Positions 25,525 through 34,085 of a DNA stretch of 64,000 nucleotides are shown here, in pieces. The notes beneath the pieces are model-generated. The model was not told where the DNA came from. It saw nothing but the letters and a program-made list of their open reading frames with translations, and ran no database searches. Both the position numbers and the translations under genes were made by a program. Source of the stretch: an uncultured Pelagibacteraceae bacterium (GTDB lineage Bacteria; Pseudomonadota; Alphaproteobacteria; Pelagibacterales; Pelagibacteraceae); NCBI GenBank assembly GCA_902582345.1, contig CACHRU010000001.1, positions 62,001-126,000 on the forward strand, written 5' to 3'. Each line of letters starts with the position of its first letter. Positions within the stretch are counted from its first letter, which is position 1.

Positions 25525-26442
25525 TTAGCTGACTTCTTTTAAAGTTTTTTTTAAAAGAACGGAAAAGTCTTTAGAATAAAGCTTATTCCAGTTATTCATA
25601 TGACCTCTATACCATGTATTCTGTCGTTTTGCGTATTGCCTAGTCTTAATATTAATAAATCTCTGAGTATCATCTAAACTGTATAATCCTGATAAATATT
25701 CCTTAATTTCTCGGACGCCAATCATTTTGTTAGCTGAAAGGGATTTTTCTAACTTAATTTTTGAAAATTGTACGACCTCCATAATACATTTTTTTTTAAA
25801 CATTAAAGCTGTTCTTTGCTCAATATTTTTAAGCAATATGTCTCTAGGGATGTCAAGATATATTTTCTTAATATTGAAATTTTCAAAATCAGATTTTGTT
25901 TTGTTTGACCATTCATATAAAGATTTTTTAGTATAAGATTTTACCTCATATGCTCTTATTAATCTTTGAGTATCGGATGGAAGTATTTTATTTTTTATTT
26001 TTGGATCAAGTTTTATTAATTTTCTGTAGAACTCTTCTTTCCCATATTTATTAAAGATATCAACGATTTTTTTTCTTTTAATCTTATTTATATAGGGGAT
26101 CTTGCTGATACCTTGGGTTATAGTTTTAAAATATAGTCCTGTACCACCAACAATAATTGGAATTTTTTTTTTTCTGTGAATTTTATTAATTTGAATTTTT
26201 GCTAATTTTAACCAGTTTCCTGCTGAGAAACGTTTTTTCACCGATAAAAAACCATATAAATGATGATTGATTTCTCTAAGATCTTTTTTCGAAGGACGAG
26301 ATGACAATATGGAAAATTCCTTATAAATTTGCATACTATCAGCATTAACAATTTCACCATTAATTTTTTTTGCTAATTTGATCGCTAGTTTCGATTTTCC
26401 AGATGCAGTTGGACCTGCTAATAAGATAATTTTTTTTTGCAA
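25525..26442 (-). CDS. miaA: tRNA dimethylallyltransferase
   Basis: LLAGPTASGKSKLAIKLA; NADSMQIYKE; TRQYAKRQNTWYR. Confidence 0.95.
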   Translation of the reverse strand: MQKKIILLAGPTASGKSKLAIKLAKKINGEIVNADSMQIYKEFSILSSRPSKKDLREINHHLYGFLSVKKRFSAGNWLKLAKIQINKIHRKKKIPIIVGGTGLYFKTITQGISKIPYINKIKRKKIVDIFNKYGKEEFYRKLIKLDPKIKNKILPSDTQRLIRAYEVKSYTKKSLYEWSNKTKSDFENFNIKKIYLDIPRDILLKNIEQRTALMFKKKCIMEVVQFSKIKLEKSLSANKMIGVREIKEYLSGLYSLDDTQRFINIKTRQYAKRQNTWYRGHMNNWNKLYSKDFSVLLKKTLKEVS

Positions 26443-26443
26443 A

Positions 26444-27862
26444 TCAATTTATTTTAATACCCAAATATTCTCTTTGGTTTCTTTTATTTATAATGGTTAA
26501 ATATAAAGGTTCTTTATTTTTCTTCACTGATTTAACAGCATCATCGAGTTTGTTTGATGAAGTTAATGTTTTTTTCTGAACCTCAATAATTATATCCCCG
26601 ATGTCTACTAATCTCGAAAGTGGGCTTCTAGTTGATATTTCTAATACAACAGACCCTTTTTGATTTTTATTTAAATTTCTTTTTTCTATGTCATTAGAAT
26701 TTAAATCTCTAACAGTAATTTTTAACGTTTCAATTTCATACTCTCTATCTTTGAGAGTTGGAGTTTTTGATTGCTTAAATTCTTCAGATGACTCTAGGCG
26801 GCCAAGAGTTAGTCTTTTAGTAACAAGTTTTTTATTTCTCCAAACTTTAATTTCTACATTTTTCCCTACGCTTGTACCTGCAACAACTTTCGGAAGTTTT
26901 CTCATTGTGTCAATTTTCTTACCATCAAATTCTAAAATTATATCTCCAGCTTTTATACCTGCTTTATCGGCAGGGCTATTTTTCCCAACACTGGCAACTA
27001 GAGCTCCTCTTGGTTTTTTTAATTTTTCAACTTCAGCAATCTCTTTTGTAACTTCTTGTATTCTGACTCCTAACCAACCTCTTCTAGTTTCACCATACTC
27101 AATTAATTGATTAATAACATTTGAAGCTGCATTCGCTGGAATTGCAAAACCAATACCGATTGAACCAGCTTGACCCGGAGCTATAATTGCAGTGTTAATT
27201 CCAATCACGTCCCCTTCTAAATTAAATAAAGGTCCACCAGAATTTCCTTGATTAATAGATGCGTCCGTTTGAATAAAATCATCGTATCTAGTCAAATTGA
27301 TATCTCTGTTTCTTGCAGAAATAATTCCTGATGTAACTGTTCCTCCCAAACCAAAAGGATTCCCTATGGCAACAACCCAGTCACCTACTCGGGCGTTATC
27401 AGAGTTTCCAAATTTTACTGGTTTTAAATCGTCATCTGCCTCTACTTTAAGTACCGCAATATCTGCAAATGGATCTGAACCTAGAACTTTTGCTTTAAAC
27501 TCTTTATCAGATACTCTTACAATAATATCCTCTGCGTTCGCAATAACATGATTGTTAGTAACTATTGTTCCATTTTTATCGATTATAAAACCTGAGCCTA
27601 AAGATGAGGCTTTTCGCTCAGTTGGTCTTTGGTATTCTTTAAACATATCCTCAAATGGTGAACCTGGAGGAAATTGAAAAGGGAATTGATTTGAAGTTGT
27701 TTTAATAGTTTGTGTAGTTGAAATATTTACAACTGATGGCATAAGTTTTTCTGCCAAATCTGCAAAAGATGAAGGAGTTGAATTTGCGTGAGCAACAATC
27801 AGATGAGTAAAAAGAAAAAATGTTATAAAAAGTTTTTTTAGTTTCATATTAATTCTTAACAT
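26444..27862 (-). CDS. degP: DegP/DegQ-family periplasmic serine protease with PDZ domains
   Basis: SLGSGFIIDKNGTIVTNNHVI; DASINQGNSGGPLFN; PDZ domains. Confidence 0.93.
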   Translation of the reverse strand: MLRINMKLKKLFITFFLFTHLIVAHANSTPSSFADLAEKLMPSVVNISTTQTIKTTSNQFPFQFPPGSPFEDMFKEYQRPTERKASSLGSGFIIDKNGTIVTNNHVIANAEDIIVRVSDKEFKAKVLGSDPFADIAVLKVEADDDLKPVKFGNSDNARVGDWVVAIGNPFGLGGTVTSGIISARNRDINLTRYDDFIQTDASINQGNSGGPLFNLEGDVIGINTAIIAPGQAGSIGIGFAIPANAASNVINQLIEYGETRRGWLGVRIQEVTKEIAEVEKLKKPRGALVASVGKNSPADKAGIKAGDIILEFDGKKIDTMRKLPKVVAGTSVGKNVEIKVWRNKKLVTKRLTLGRLESSEEFKQSKTPTLKDREYEIETLKITVRDLNSNDIEKRNLNKNQKGSVVLEISTRSPLSRLVDIGDIIIEVQKKTLTSSNKLDDAVKSVKKNKEPLYLTIINKRNQREYLGIKIN

Positions 27863-28034
27863 ACCAAACTATTAAGAAACCCGTTATCACGAAAAATATG
27901 CCTGAATTTCTTAATTTTTTTTGTGACATTTTCTCTATTATTCTTAACATATTTTTTATTCTTGACGGAAACATGGCAAGGAGTAATCCCTCGATAAACA
28001 TAATTAATCCTATAGCGATTATAAGATCTTTCAT
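27849..28034 (-). CDS. DUF2065-like small membrane protein
   Basis: 61 aa; IGLIMFIEGLLLAMFP; located between hflC and degP. Confidence 0.8.
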   Translation of the reverse strand: MKDLIIAIGLIMFIEGLLLAMFPSRIKNMLRIIEKMSQKKLRNSGIFFVITGFLIVWYVKN

Positions 28035-28039
28035 GTTAA

Positions 28040-28915
28040 CTAATTAGTCTTTTTAGAAACTCCTGCTTTGCCAAAGAATTTAAAAAAGTCGCTGTCTGGA
28101 GATAAAATCAATGAAGTGTCACCACCTATTAAAGCCTTTTCGTAAGATTGCATTGCTCTATAGAAACTGAAAAATTGAGGATCTTGGCCAAAAGCATTAG
28201 CAAAAATTCTATTTCTTTGTCCATCACCTTCCCCTTTCATAATTTCAGATTTTTTCTGAGCATTAGCTAAAATAACTGTTACTTCTTTATCAGCAGTAGA
28301 TTTTATTCTAGTAGCTGCCTCAGCACCTTGAGCTCTAAATTCTTTTGCCTCTCTTTGTCTCTCAGTTTGCATTCTTGCATAAATAGCTTCACTGTTGGCT
28401 TGAGGTAAGTCAGCTCTTTTAATTCTTACATCAACTATTTCTATTCCAAAATTCTGCGCTTCTGTGTTAACATCATTTTGTATAATTGACATTTGTTTTG
28501 CTCTATCTTTTGATAATAATGTTGCTAGCTCTTGCTTACCTAAAACTCCTCTGATTCTTGAATTGATAATGGTGGCTAATCTTTGTCTTGCAACTCTTTC
28601 ATTTCCAACTGAAATATAAAATTTTAATGGATCTACAATTTTAAATCTTGCTATGGCATCTACAATTAATCTTTTCTGGTCAGCGGCGATTACTTCTTCT
28701 GGAGGATTGTCCAAATTTAGAACTCTTTTATCAAGGTACGCAACATTTTGAATAAAAGGCAATTTAAAGTTTAAACCAGACTTGGTAACAATCTTTTTTG
28801 GATCACCAAATTGAAGTACTATTGCTTGATTTATTTCTTGAACGATAAAAATAGATTGGAAAGCGGTCACTCCCAAAACAACTATCAAAGGTATCAAAAA
28901 TTTAGAAACTCTCAT
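28040..28915 (-). CDS. hflC: HflC, modulator of FtsH protease
   Basis: SPFH protein; QAIVLQFGDPKKI, VDVRIKRADLP. Confidence 0.93.
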   Translation of the reverse strand: MRVSKFLIPLIVVLGVTAFQSIFIVQEINQAIVLQFGDPKKIVTKSGLNFKLPFIQNVAYLDKRVLNLDNPPEEVIAADQKRLIVDAIARFKIVDPLKFYISVGNERVARQRLATIINSRIRGVLGKQELATLLSKDRAKQMSIIQNDVNTEAQNFGIEIVDVRIKRADLPQANSEAIYARMQTERQREAKEFRAQGAEAATRIKSTADKEVTVILANAQKKSEIMKGEGDGQRNRIFANAFGQDPQFFSFYRAMQSYEKALIGGDTSLILSPDSDFFKFFGKAGVSKKTN

Positions 28916-30015
28916 TAACTCCCGCCTCTTGGTTTTTTTAGCTCTGGAAGTGGTAGATAAGGCACCACTCCTGAACCAGATTCTTTATCAATTATTACTT
29001 TATCTATATCTGCTAAAACTTTTTCCATAGTTTCTAGATACATTCTTTCTTGTGTAACTTGCTTAGCACTTTTATATTCATTGTAAATTGCAAGAAATCT
29101 TGAGGCCTCACCCTCAGCTTTTGCAACTACTTCTTTTTTATATGCTTCTGCTTCTTGCAAAATCTTTTCCGCCTCACCTCGGGCTCTTGGAATTACATCG
29201 TTTGCATATGCTTCGGCTTCATTTTTAGATCTTTCTCTATCAGCTCTTGCAGCTTGAACATCTCTGAAAGCATCAATAACTTGACTTGGCGGGTCAGCTT
29301 TTTGAGTTTGAACTTGTGTTACCTGTATTCCTGATCCATATTCATCTAAAATCTTTTGCGTGATTTCTTGAACTTCAATCTCAATATTAGATCTTCCTTC
29401 GGTTAAAATAGATTGAATTTCACTTTTAGCAATTACTTCTCTCATTGCTGTTTCAGATGTCGCTTTTACCGTTTCAACTGGACTTTGAATATTGAATAAA
29501 AATTTCCCAGCATCTTTTATTACCCAAAAAACTGAGTAATTTATGTCTACGATATTTTCATCGCCTGTAAGCATTAAACTTTCTTCTGGAACTTCACCTA
29601 TGCCAGAAGATCTCCCGCTATCACTTGCGCCTCTAAATCCTACATCAATTCTGTTAACTTTAGTTACCTTTGGTGTCAAAACTCGTTCGATAGGAAAAGG
29701 TAAATGGTAATTTAAGCCTGGTTGAGTTGTTTTGATGAATTTTCCAAACCTTAAAACAACTCCTTGCTCATCTGGCAAAACTCTATAAAGTCCACTAAGA
29801 ACCCATACTACAAGTAAAATTATCAAACCTAAAATTATTGGCTTGCTACCACCAGACTTTCCGCCTGGTAAAAACTTATTAATTGTTCTTTGTAAATTTG
29901 ATATTAAATCGTCTATATTAGGTGGCTCTCTTCTTGAACCAGAACCGTTTCCATTATTACCTGGAGGTGTTCCCCAAGGAGACTGATTTCTAAAAACTCC
30001 ATCTTTTTGACTCAT
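28915..30015 (-). CDS. hflK: HflK, modulator of FtsH protease
   Basis: GNNGNGS... N-terminus, LPDEQGVVLRFGK; adjacent to hflC. Confidence 0.93.
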   Translation of the reverse strand: MSQKDGVFRNQSPWGTPPGNNGNGSGSRREPPNIDDLISNLQRTINKFLPGGKSGGSKPIILGLIILLVVWVLSGLYRVLPDEQGVVLRFGKFIKTTQPGLNYHLPFPIERVLTPKVTKVNRIDVGFRGASDSGRSSGIGEVPEESLMLTGDENIVDINYSVFWVIKDAGKFLFNIQSPVETVKATSETAMREVIAKSEIQSILTEGRSNIEIEVQEITQKILDEYGSGIQVTQVQTQKADPPSQVIDAFRDVQAARADRERSKNEAEAYANDVIPRARGEAEKILQEAEAYKKEVVAKAEGEASRFLAIYNEYKSAKQVTQERMYLETMEKVLADIDKVIIDKESGSGVVPYLPLPELKKPRGGS

Positions 30016-30092
30016 GACACTTTATATAGTGACTTTTATGTTAAAAACAAGTTAAGTATAAGCGATATTATGACCTCTAAAACACGAAAACT

Positions 30093-30884
30093 ATGAGCCA
30101 AAAACCACCACCAAAGCAATTTATAAAAACTCCTATTAAAGGAACTAAATACACTTTGCTTGTTTCTAGCGCAAAAGGCGGTGTAGGCAAATCTACAATC
30201 GCAGTTAATATAGCTTTTGCATTACAAAAATTAAGTTTGAATGTCGGAATACTTGATGCTGACGTCTATGGTCCATCACTTCCAAAATTAATTGATTTAA
30301 ATGAAAAACCTAAAAGTGAGGATGGCAAAGCAATGATACCTGTAGAAAAATATGGCGCACAATGTATGTCGATGGGTTTACTTGTAGATGAAAATACGCC
30401 AATGATTTGGAGAGGGCCAATGGTAATTAGTGCTATAAAAACTATGACACAAAAAGTTTTGTGGAAAAACAGAGACGTTATTATAATTGATATGCCACCA
30501 GGTACTGGTGATACTCAATTAACTTTTGCACAAGAAGTTAAAATTGATGGAGCTATTATTGTTTCTACTCCTCAAGATTTAGCTTTGCTTGATGTTAAAA
30601 GGGGAATTCAAATGTTTGATAAAACTGGTGTAAAAATTTTAGGGCTTATTGATAATATGAGTTTTTTTAAAGGAGATGATGGCAAGGACTACAAAATATT
30701 TGGTGAGAGTGGTGTTGAAAGAACAGCTAAAGAATTTAGTAAAGAATTTTTAGGACATGTTCCTTTACATCAAGATTTAAGACGATCTTCAGATACAGGT
30801 AAACCTTTAACTTATTTTGAGCCAGATCATGAGGTCTCTAATATATTTTTAAATATAGCTAAAAAAATTAAAGAGTCTTTTTAG
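30093..30884 (+). CDS. mrp: Mrp/NBP35-family Fe-S cluster carrier ATPase
   Basis: [20 protein letters not shown] deviant Walker [12 protein letters not shown]. Confidence 0.93.
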   Translation: MSQKPPPKQFIKTPIKGTKYTLLVSSAKGGVGKSTIAVNIAFALQKLSLNVGILDADVYGPSLPKLIDLNEKPKSEDGKAMIPVEKYGAQCMSMGLLVDENTPMIWRGPMVISAIKTMTQKVLWKNRDVIIIDMPPGTGDTQLTFAQEVKIDGAIIVSTPQDLALLDVKRGIQMFDKTGVKILGLIDNMSFFKGDDGKDYKIFGESGVERTAKEFSKEFLGHVPLHQDLRRSSDTGKPLTYFEPDHEVSNIFLNIAKKIKESF

Positions 30885-31815
30885 AAAATCCAAAAGAATT
30901 CATTAATTCATTCCACTCTCTTTTTGACAAATCTGAATTTTCAAAATTAACTTTTTCACCATTTACCATTTTTTGAATTATTTTTTTCCCTTTTGCCGAA
31001 ACATGTACAGCTCCAACTCTATAATCTAAAAAAGCATCATGTGTAATTGGAACCCATTTTTTTACAGTTTCTAACATTGTTTCTGCGTAAACTCTTATTT
31101 CATATTGGGCATGACTATCTGCTCTCAAAAATAAAAAGTTTAATAAATTCAATAAATCTGTTTTCCAGTACCATTGTGTGTAAGAATTTAAGGTCAAATT
31201 CATTCTAGCAAGCTCTCTAGCTAAACCTGATTTATTTTTATCTATTGTTGTGCCGTCAAATCTCTCATTCAACATTTTTTCGTAGTTATCATATGTCCTA
31301 GTTGCATCATCTTTTAAAATTTTTAAAACTTCATCTGCTTGTTCTCCAGTTATCAAATCACCTCTGCCCTGCCTATTTGATGTCGATTGAGCAGACAATT
31401 GGTCTTTAGCGGGTATATAAAACTCTTTATCTAAAATTGAGTATCGTGCTGAATATTCATTCACATTTGCAGTTCGATGTCTTATCCATTGTCGAGCAAT
31501 AAAAATTGGAAGTTTCACATGATATTTAATTTCACACATTTCAAAAGGGGTTGAGTGCCAATGCCTCATCAAATATTTTATTAAACCTTCATCTGTAGAA
31601 ACTTTCTTGGTTCCTTTCCCATATGATACTCTTGCTGATTGGACAATAGAACTGTCATCGCCCATGTAATCGACCACTCTTACAAATCCATGATCCAAAA
31701 CTGGCAGAGCTTCATAAAGAATTTTTTCAAGAGCATCTGAAGTTACTCGCTTAGTCTCATTTTTTTGAGATTGTTGATCGGCTATTTCTTGTTTTTGCTC
31801 AGGTGTCAATTTCAT
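30868..31815 (-). CDS. thyX: Flavin-dependent thymidylate synthase
   Basis: ThyX signature [19 protein letters not shown]. Confidence 0.95.
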   Translation of the reverse strand: MKLTPEQKQEIADQQSQKNETKRVTSDALEKILYEALPVLDHGFVRVVDYMGDDSSIVQSARVSYGKGTKKVSTDEGLIKYLMRHWHSTPFEMCEIKYHVKLPIFIARQWIRHRTANVNEYSARYSILDKEFYIPAKDQLSAQSTSNRQGRGDLITGEQADEVLKILKDDATRTYDNYEKMLNERFDGTTIDKNKSGLARELARMNLTLNSYTQWYWKTDLLNLLNFLFLRADSHAQYEIRVYAETMLETVKKWVPITHDAFLDYRVGAVHVSAKGKKIIQKMVNGEKVNFENSDLSKREWNELMNSFGFSKKTL

Positions 31816-31884
31816 TTTGAATAATTTTATTGAATCTTATTTAAAGAGTTTTATATTAATAGTGTTGGTTTTCCAACTATGACG

Positions 31885-32125
31885 ATAAACGAATTTCGTA
31901 ATAAACATTGCGGACGTGGGGGCAGTACCCACCACCTCCACCATTTACAACTTATGGGGGTGAACCAGAATCGACGAGTGTCTAAAAGCTATTCTTTCGT
32001 ACGAGATGGTTCCGACGTAACGGGCCAATTATAAATGCAAATAATAAATTTGCACTTGCTGCTTAATTAACTTGTTAATTAAGTGAACGGGGCTTGGGGC
32101 ACCTGGCAACAGAACGCCCCTTTTT
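31885..32125 (+). ncRNA. ssrA: Circularly permuted two-piece tmRNA (acceptor piece ending CCA at 31943; coding piece from 31956); outer boundaries approximate
   Basis: CACCTCC-ACCA (31933-31943), a 12-nt intervening segment, then GGGGGTG (31956-31962), giving a 7-bp acceptor stem across the permutation; GGGGGTGAACCAGAATCGACGAG tRNA-like 5' half; tag ORF GCA AAT AAT AAA TTT GCA CTT GCT GCT TAA (32037-32066). Confidence 0.92.
32096..32125 (+). terminator. tmRNA 3'-terminal hairpin followed by T-run; copy 1 of a 25-nt repeat
   Basis: GGGGC AC CTG GCAA CAG AAC GCCCC then TTTTT. Confidence 0.75.
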
Positions 32126-32223
32126 AATTTCATATTTTGCATAATTAAATTCGTTTATTAAACGATAAATTTGTCGACTCGTAATCTGCACGTAATTTTA
32201 TTTTAAGTTTTATTATTTTTAAT

Positions 32224-32490
32224 TTATATCTTGTAGCCTTTTTTTTGTATTACGATTAAAAAACCTCCAAACGTAATTCCGTAAAAAATCAAAGCTAACC
32301 ACGTAGTAGGGCTCGAAATCATTGCAATAACTTTTCCTAATATAGGAATGGCACATATGCCAACTCTCTCACCACACAACAAAGATTCGGGTAAGTTTAA
32401 AGTATTCGCGATGTAAAAACCTAGGATTAATAATCCGATAGCAGTTACTGCAAAAATGTACTCTGGTAATTTTTTTTTTTTATTTTTCAA
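32224..32490 (-). CDS. Small membrane protein, unknown function
   Basis: 88 aa, two hydrophobic segments; ORF between repeat copies 1 and 2. Confidence 0.55.
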   Translation of the reverse strand: MKNKKKKLPEYIFAVTAIGLLILGFYIANTLNLPESLLCGERVGICAIPILGKVIAMISSPTTWLALIFYGITFGGFLIVIQKKGYKI

Positions 32491-32600
32491 GAATTAATGT
32501 TAGCACAAATTCACTCGTAATCTACTCGCAATTCTCATCAAAGTTTAAGGTTTTTAAAAATTACAAATGGCGTATAATAAGGAATAATGTTACAAAGTTA

Positions 32601-32625
32601 AGGGCACCTGGCAATAGAACGCCCC
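32601..32625 (+). repeat. Copy 2 of the tmRNA-type terminal hairpin repeat
   Basis: AGGGCACCTGGCAATAGAACGCCCC, 23/25 identical to copy 1; the loop-stem C-to-T change keeps a G-U pair. Confidence 0.85.
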
Positions 32626-32626
32626 A

Positions 32627-33220
32627 TTAGTCTAGTTGAGACGCAACAAATTCCCAATTAATTAATTTTTCATAAAAATTTTCTAAATACTCAGGTCTTT
32701 TATTTTTATAATCTATATAATAAGAATGCTCCCATACATCACAACCTAAAATAGGTTTCATATTTTGAATTAAAGTATTCTCAGCATTTGGTGTTTTGCT
32801 TATTACCAATTCACCATTATTAATTGATAACCAGCACCACCCTGATCCAAACTGAGTAACACCTGCTTGTATAAATTGTTTTTTAAACTCGTCTGTACTA
32901 CCAAAATCCGCTTCAATTCTTTTTTTTAATTTTTCTGGCATTGTACCACCACCTCTTGGTTTCATACATTTCCAGAACATCATATGGTTCCAATGTTGGC
33001 TAGCATTATTGAAAATTCCAACTTTAGATTTATCTTTCGATGAATAAACAATAATTTCCTCTAAAGACATTTTGGACATTTCGGTCTCTTTAATTAAATT
33101 ATTTAGATTTGTTATATAAGTCTGATGATGTTTTCCATGATGAAGATCGAGAGTTTCTTCAGACATTATTGGGGCTAAAGCAGTTTTTGAATAATCTAAT
33201 TTTGGTAACTCAAATTTCAT
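32627..33220 (-). CDS. sodB: Superoxide dismutase (Fe/Mn family)
   Basis: LDLHHGKHHQTYITNLN; FNNASQHWNHMMFW; DVWEHSYYIDYKNKRPEYLENF. Confidence 0.95.
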   Translation of the reverse strand: MKFELPKLDYSKTALAPIMSEETLDLHHGKHHQTYITNLNNLIKETEMSKMSLEEIIVYSSKDKSKVGIFNNASQHWNHMMFWKCMKPRGGGTMPEKLKKRIEADFGSTDEFKKQFIQAGVTQFGSGWCWLSINNGELVISKTPNAENTLIQNMKPILGCDVWEHSYYIDYKNKRPEYLENFYEKLINWEFVASQLD

Positions 33221-33369
33221 ATCTTTAAATACAACTTTGACTAATTTTTTAAATGATTATTATGACGCTGGTAGGTCCCAATTTCCATTAATCTCAGCAT
33301 TAAAAACTTATTCTAAATCTTAGTGCACATGTTGGCATTGTCGAGTGTTTCATTAAACGCCTTTTTTTG

Positions 33370-33375
33370 TATAAT
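33370..33375 (+). promoter_or_regulatory. Putative -10 box (TATAAT) upstream of an 18-codon ORF
   Basis: TATAAT in intergenic DNA, followed by GAAAGGAG and ATG; the -35 is weak. Confidence 0.4.
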
Positions 33376-33399
33376 AGATGTATAACGAAAGGAGTCGAA

Positions 33400-33456
33400 A
33401 TGAGTGGATGGGAAATCTTAATCGTAGTAGCGATAATTTATGCAATAGCTAATTGA
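33400..33456 (+). CDS. Candidate 18-aa hydrophobic microprotein MSGWEILIVVAIIYAIAN
   Basis: Good SD (GAAAGGAG) 6 nt before ATG; TATAAT upstream; hairpin repeat copy 3 downstream. Confidence 0.4.
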   Translation: MSGWEILIVVAIIYAIAN

Positions 33457-33474
33457 ATCGTTACTCTGAGGTTA

Positions 33475-33499
33475 GGGGCACCTAGCAACAGAACGCCCC
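33475..33499 (+). repeat. Copy 3 of the tmRNA-type terminal hairpin repeat
   Basis: GGGGCACCTAGCAACAGAACGCCCC, 24/25 identical to copy 1, followed by TTT. Confidence 0.87.
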
Positions 33500-33501
33500 T
33501 T

Positions 33502-33843
33502 TCAATTTTTTTTTCTTAGTTGATAAGTATATGCTTTAATTTCCGAATTATCTTCTAAAGTAACAACAGTAACTACTCTTTTATAGTCACCTCCCTCAAA
33601 TTTATCCAATTTAAAAAGATTTTTTTCCAAATCTTTTGACTCTAAAATCATACCGTAAATTTTTGATCCTTTCTCATCAAGTTTAATAGCAGGAAAACCA
33701 TAGTTTTCACCTTTGCCGATATTAATCAATGTTCCAATGACATATCCCTTTTTCCAAGTTCCATTAATATCTTTTAAAAGATGACAATTCTGCATACCTC
33801 TTTGAAGGGACCCATAAACAAAAATTGAGTTAATTTTTTTCAT
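33502..33843 (-). CDS. Gamma-glutamylcyclotransferase (GGCT/AIG2)-like protein
   Basis: FVYGSLQRGMQN motif, LDKFEGGDYKRVVTVV. Confidence 0.8.
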   Translation of the reverse strand: MKKINSIFVYGSLQRGMQNCHLLKDINGTWKKGYVIGTLINIGKGENYGFPAIKLDEKGSKIYGMILESKDLEKNLFKLDKFEGGDYKRVVTVVTLEDNSEIKAYTYQLRKKN

Positions 33844-33931
33844 TAATTAATTATATATTTACAAATTAATACGCTCAACTGTTTCAAATAATAATAGTTT
33901 TAATAATTAAAAATTGTTATATAATTCGATA

Positions 33932-34054
33932 ATGGAAATAATCTTATTTATTATTGTTGTTGCTTTTTTGATTTTTTATCTAATAAGACCATCCTCAAAA
34001 GAAGAGTTAAAAAGATTTAAAAATAAGGACAATTGGTCTAATATGGGTTTTTAG
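33932..34054 (+). CDS. Candidate 40-aa single-pass membrane microprotein
   Basis: MEIILFIIVVAFLIFYLIRPSSKEELKRFKNKDNWSNMGF; N-terminal TM segment and positive-inside tail; absent from the ORF track because it is short. Confidence 0.45.
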   Translation: MEIILFIIVVAFLIFYLIRPSSKEELKRFKNKDNWSNMGF

Positions 34055-34085
34055 ATAACCCAGTGCAAAATGAAAATTAAATAAA

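Noticed and set aside
26688-27110. 140-aa plus-strand ORF antisense to degP
   Set aside because: Lies entirely inside a confidently assigned gene in antisense; composition looks like mirrored coding sequence. Same reasoning for 7044-7355, 19529-19858, 20171-20488, 42653-42997 and other antisense ORFs.
31864-31877. GTTGG-TTTT-CCAAC hairpin between thyX and tmRNA
   Set aside because: Only 5 bp with no clear T-run; short hairpins are expected by chance in AT-rich intergenic DNA.
32173-32193. tRNA anticodon-arm relic (CTCGTAA loop) in GTCGACTCGTAATCTGC
   Set aside because: Stem has a mismatch and no T-arm or acceptor sequence follows; too short to support a tRNA fragment.
32601-32625. Copy 2 as a simple plus-strand rho-independent terminator
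   Set aside because: Followed by ATTAGTC rather than a T-run on the plus strand, and the outer pair is A-C. If it terminates sodB on the minus strand, it also lacks a good T-run.
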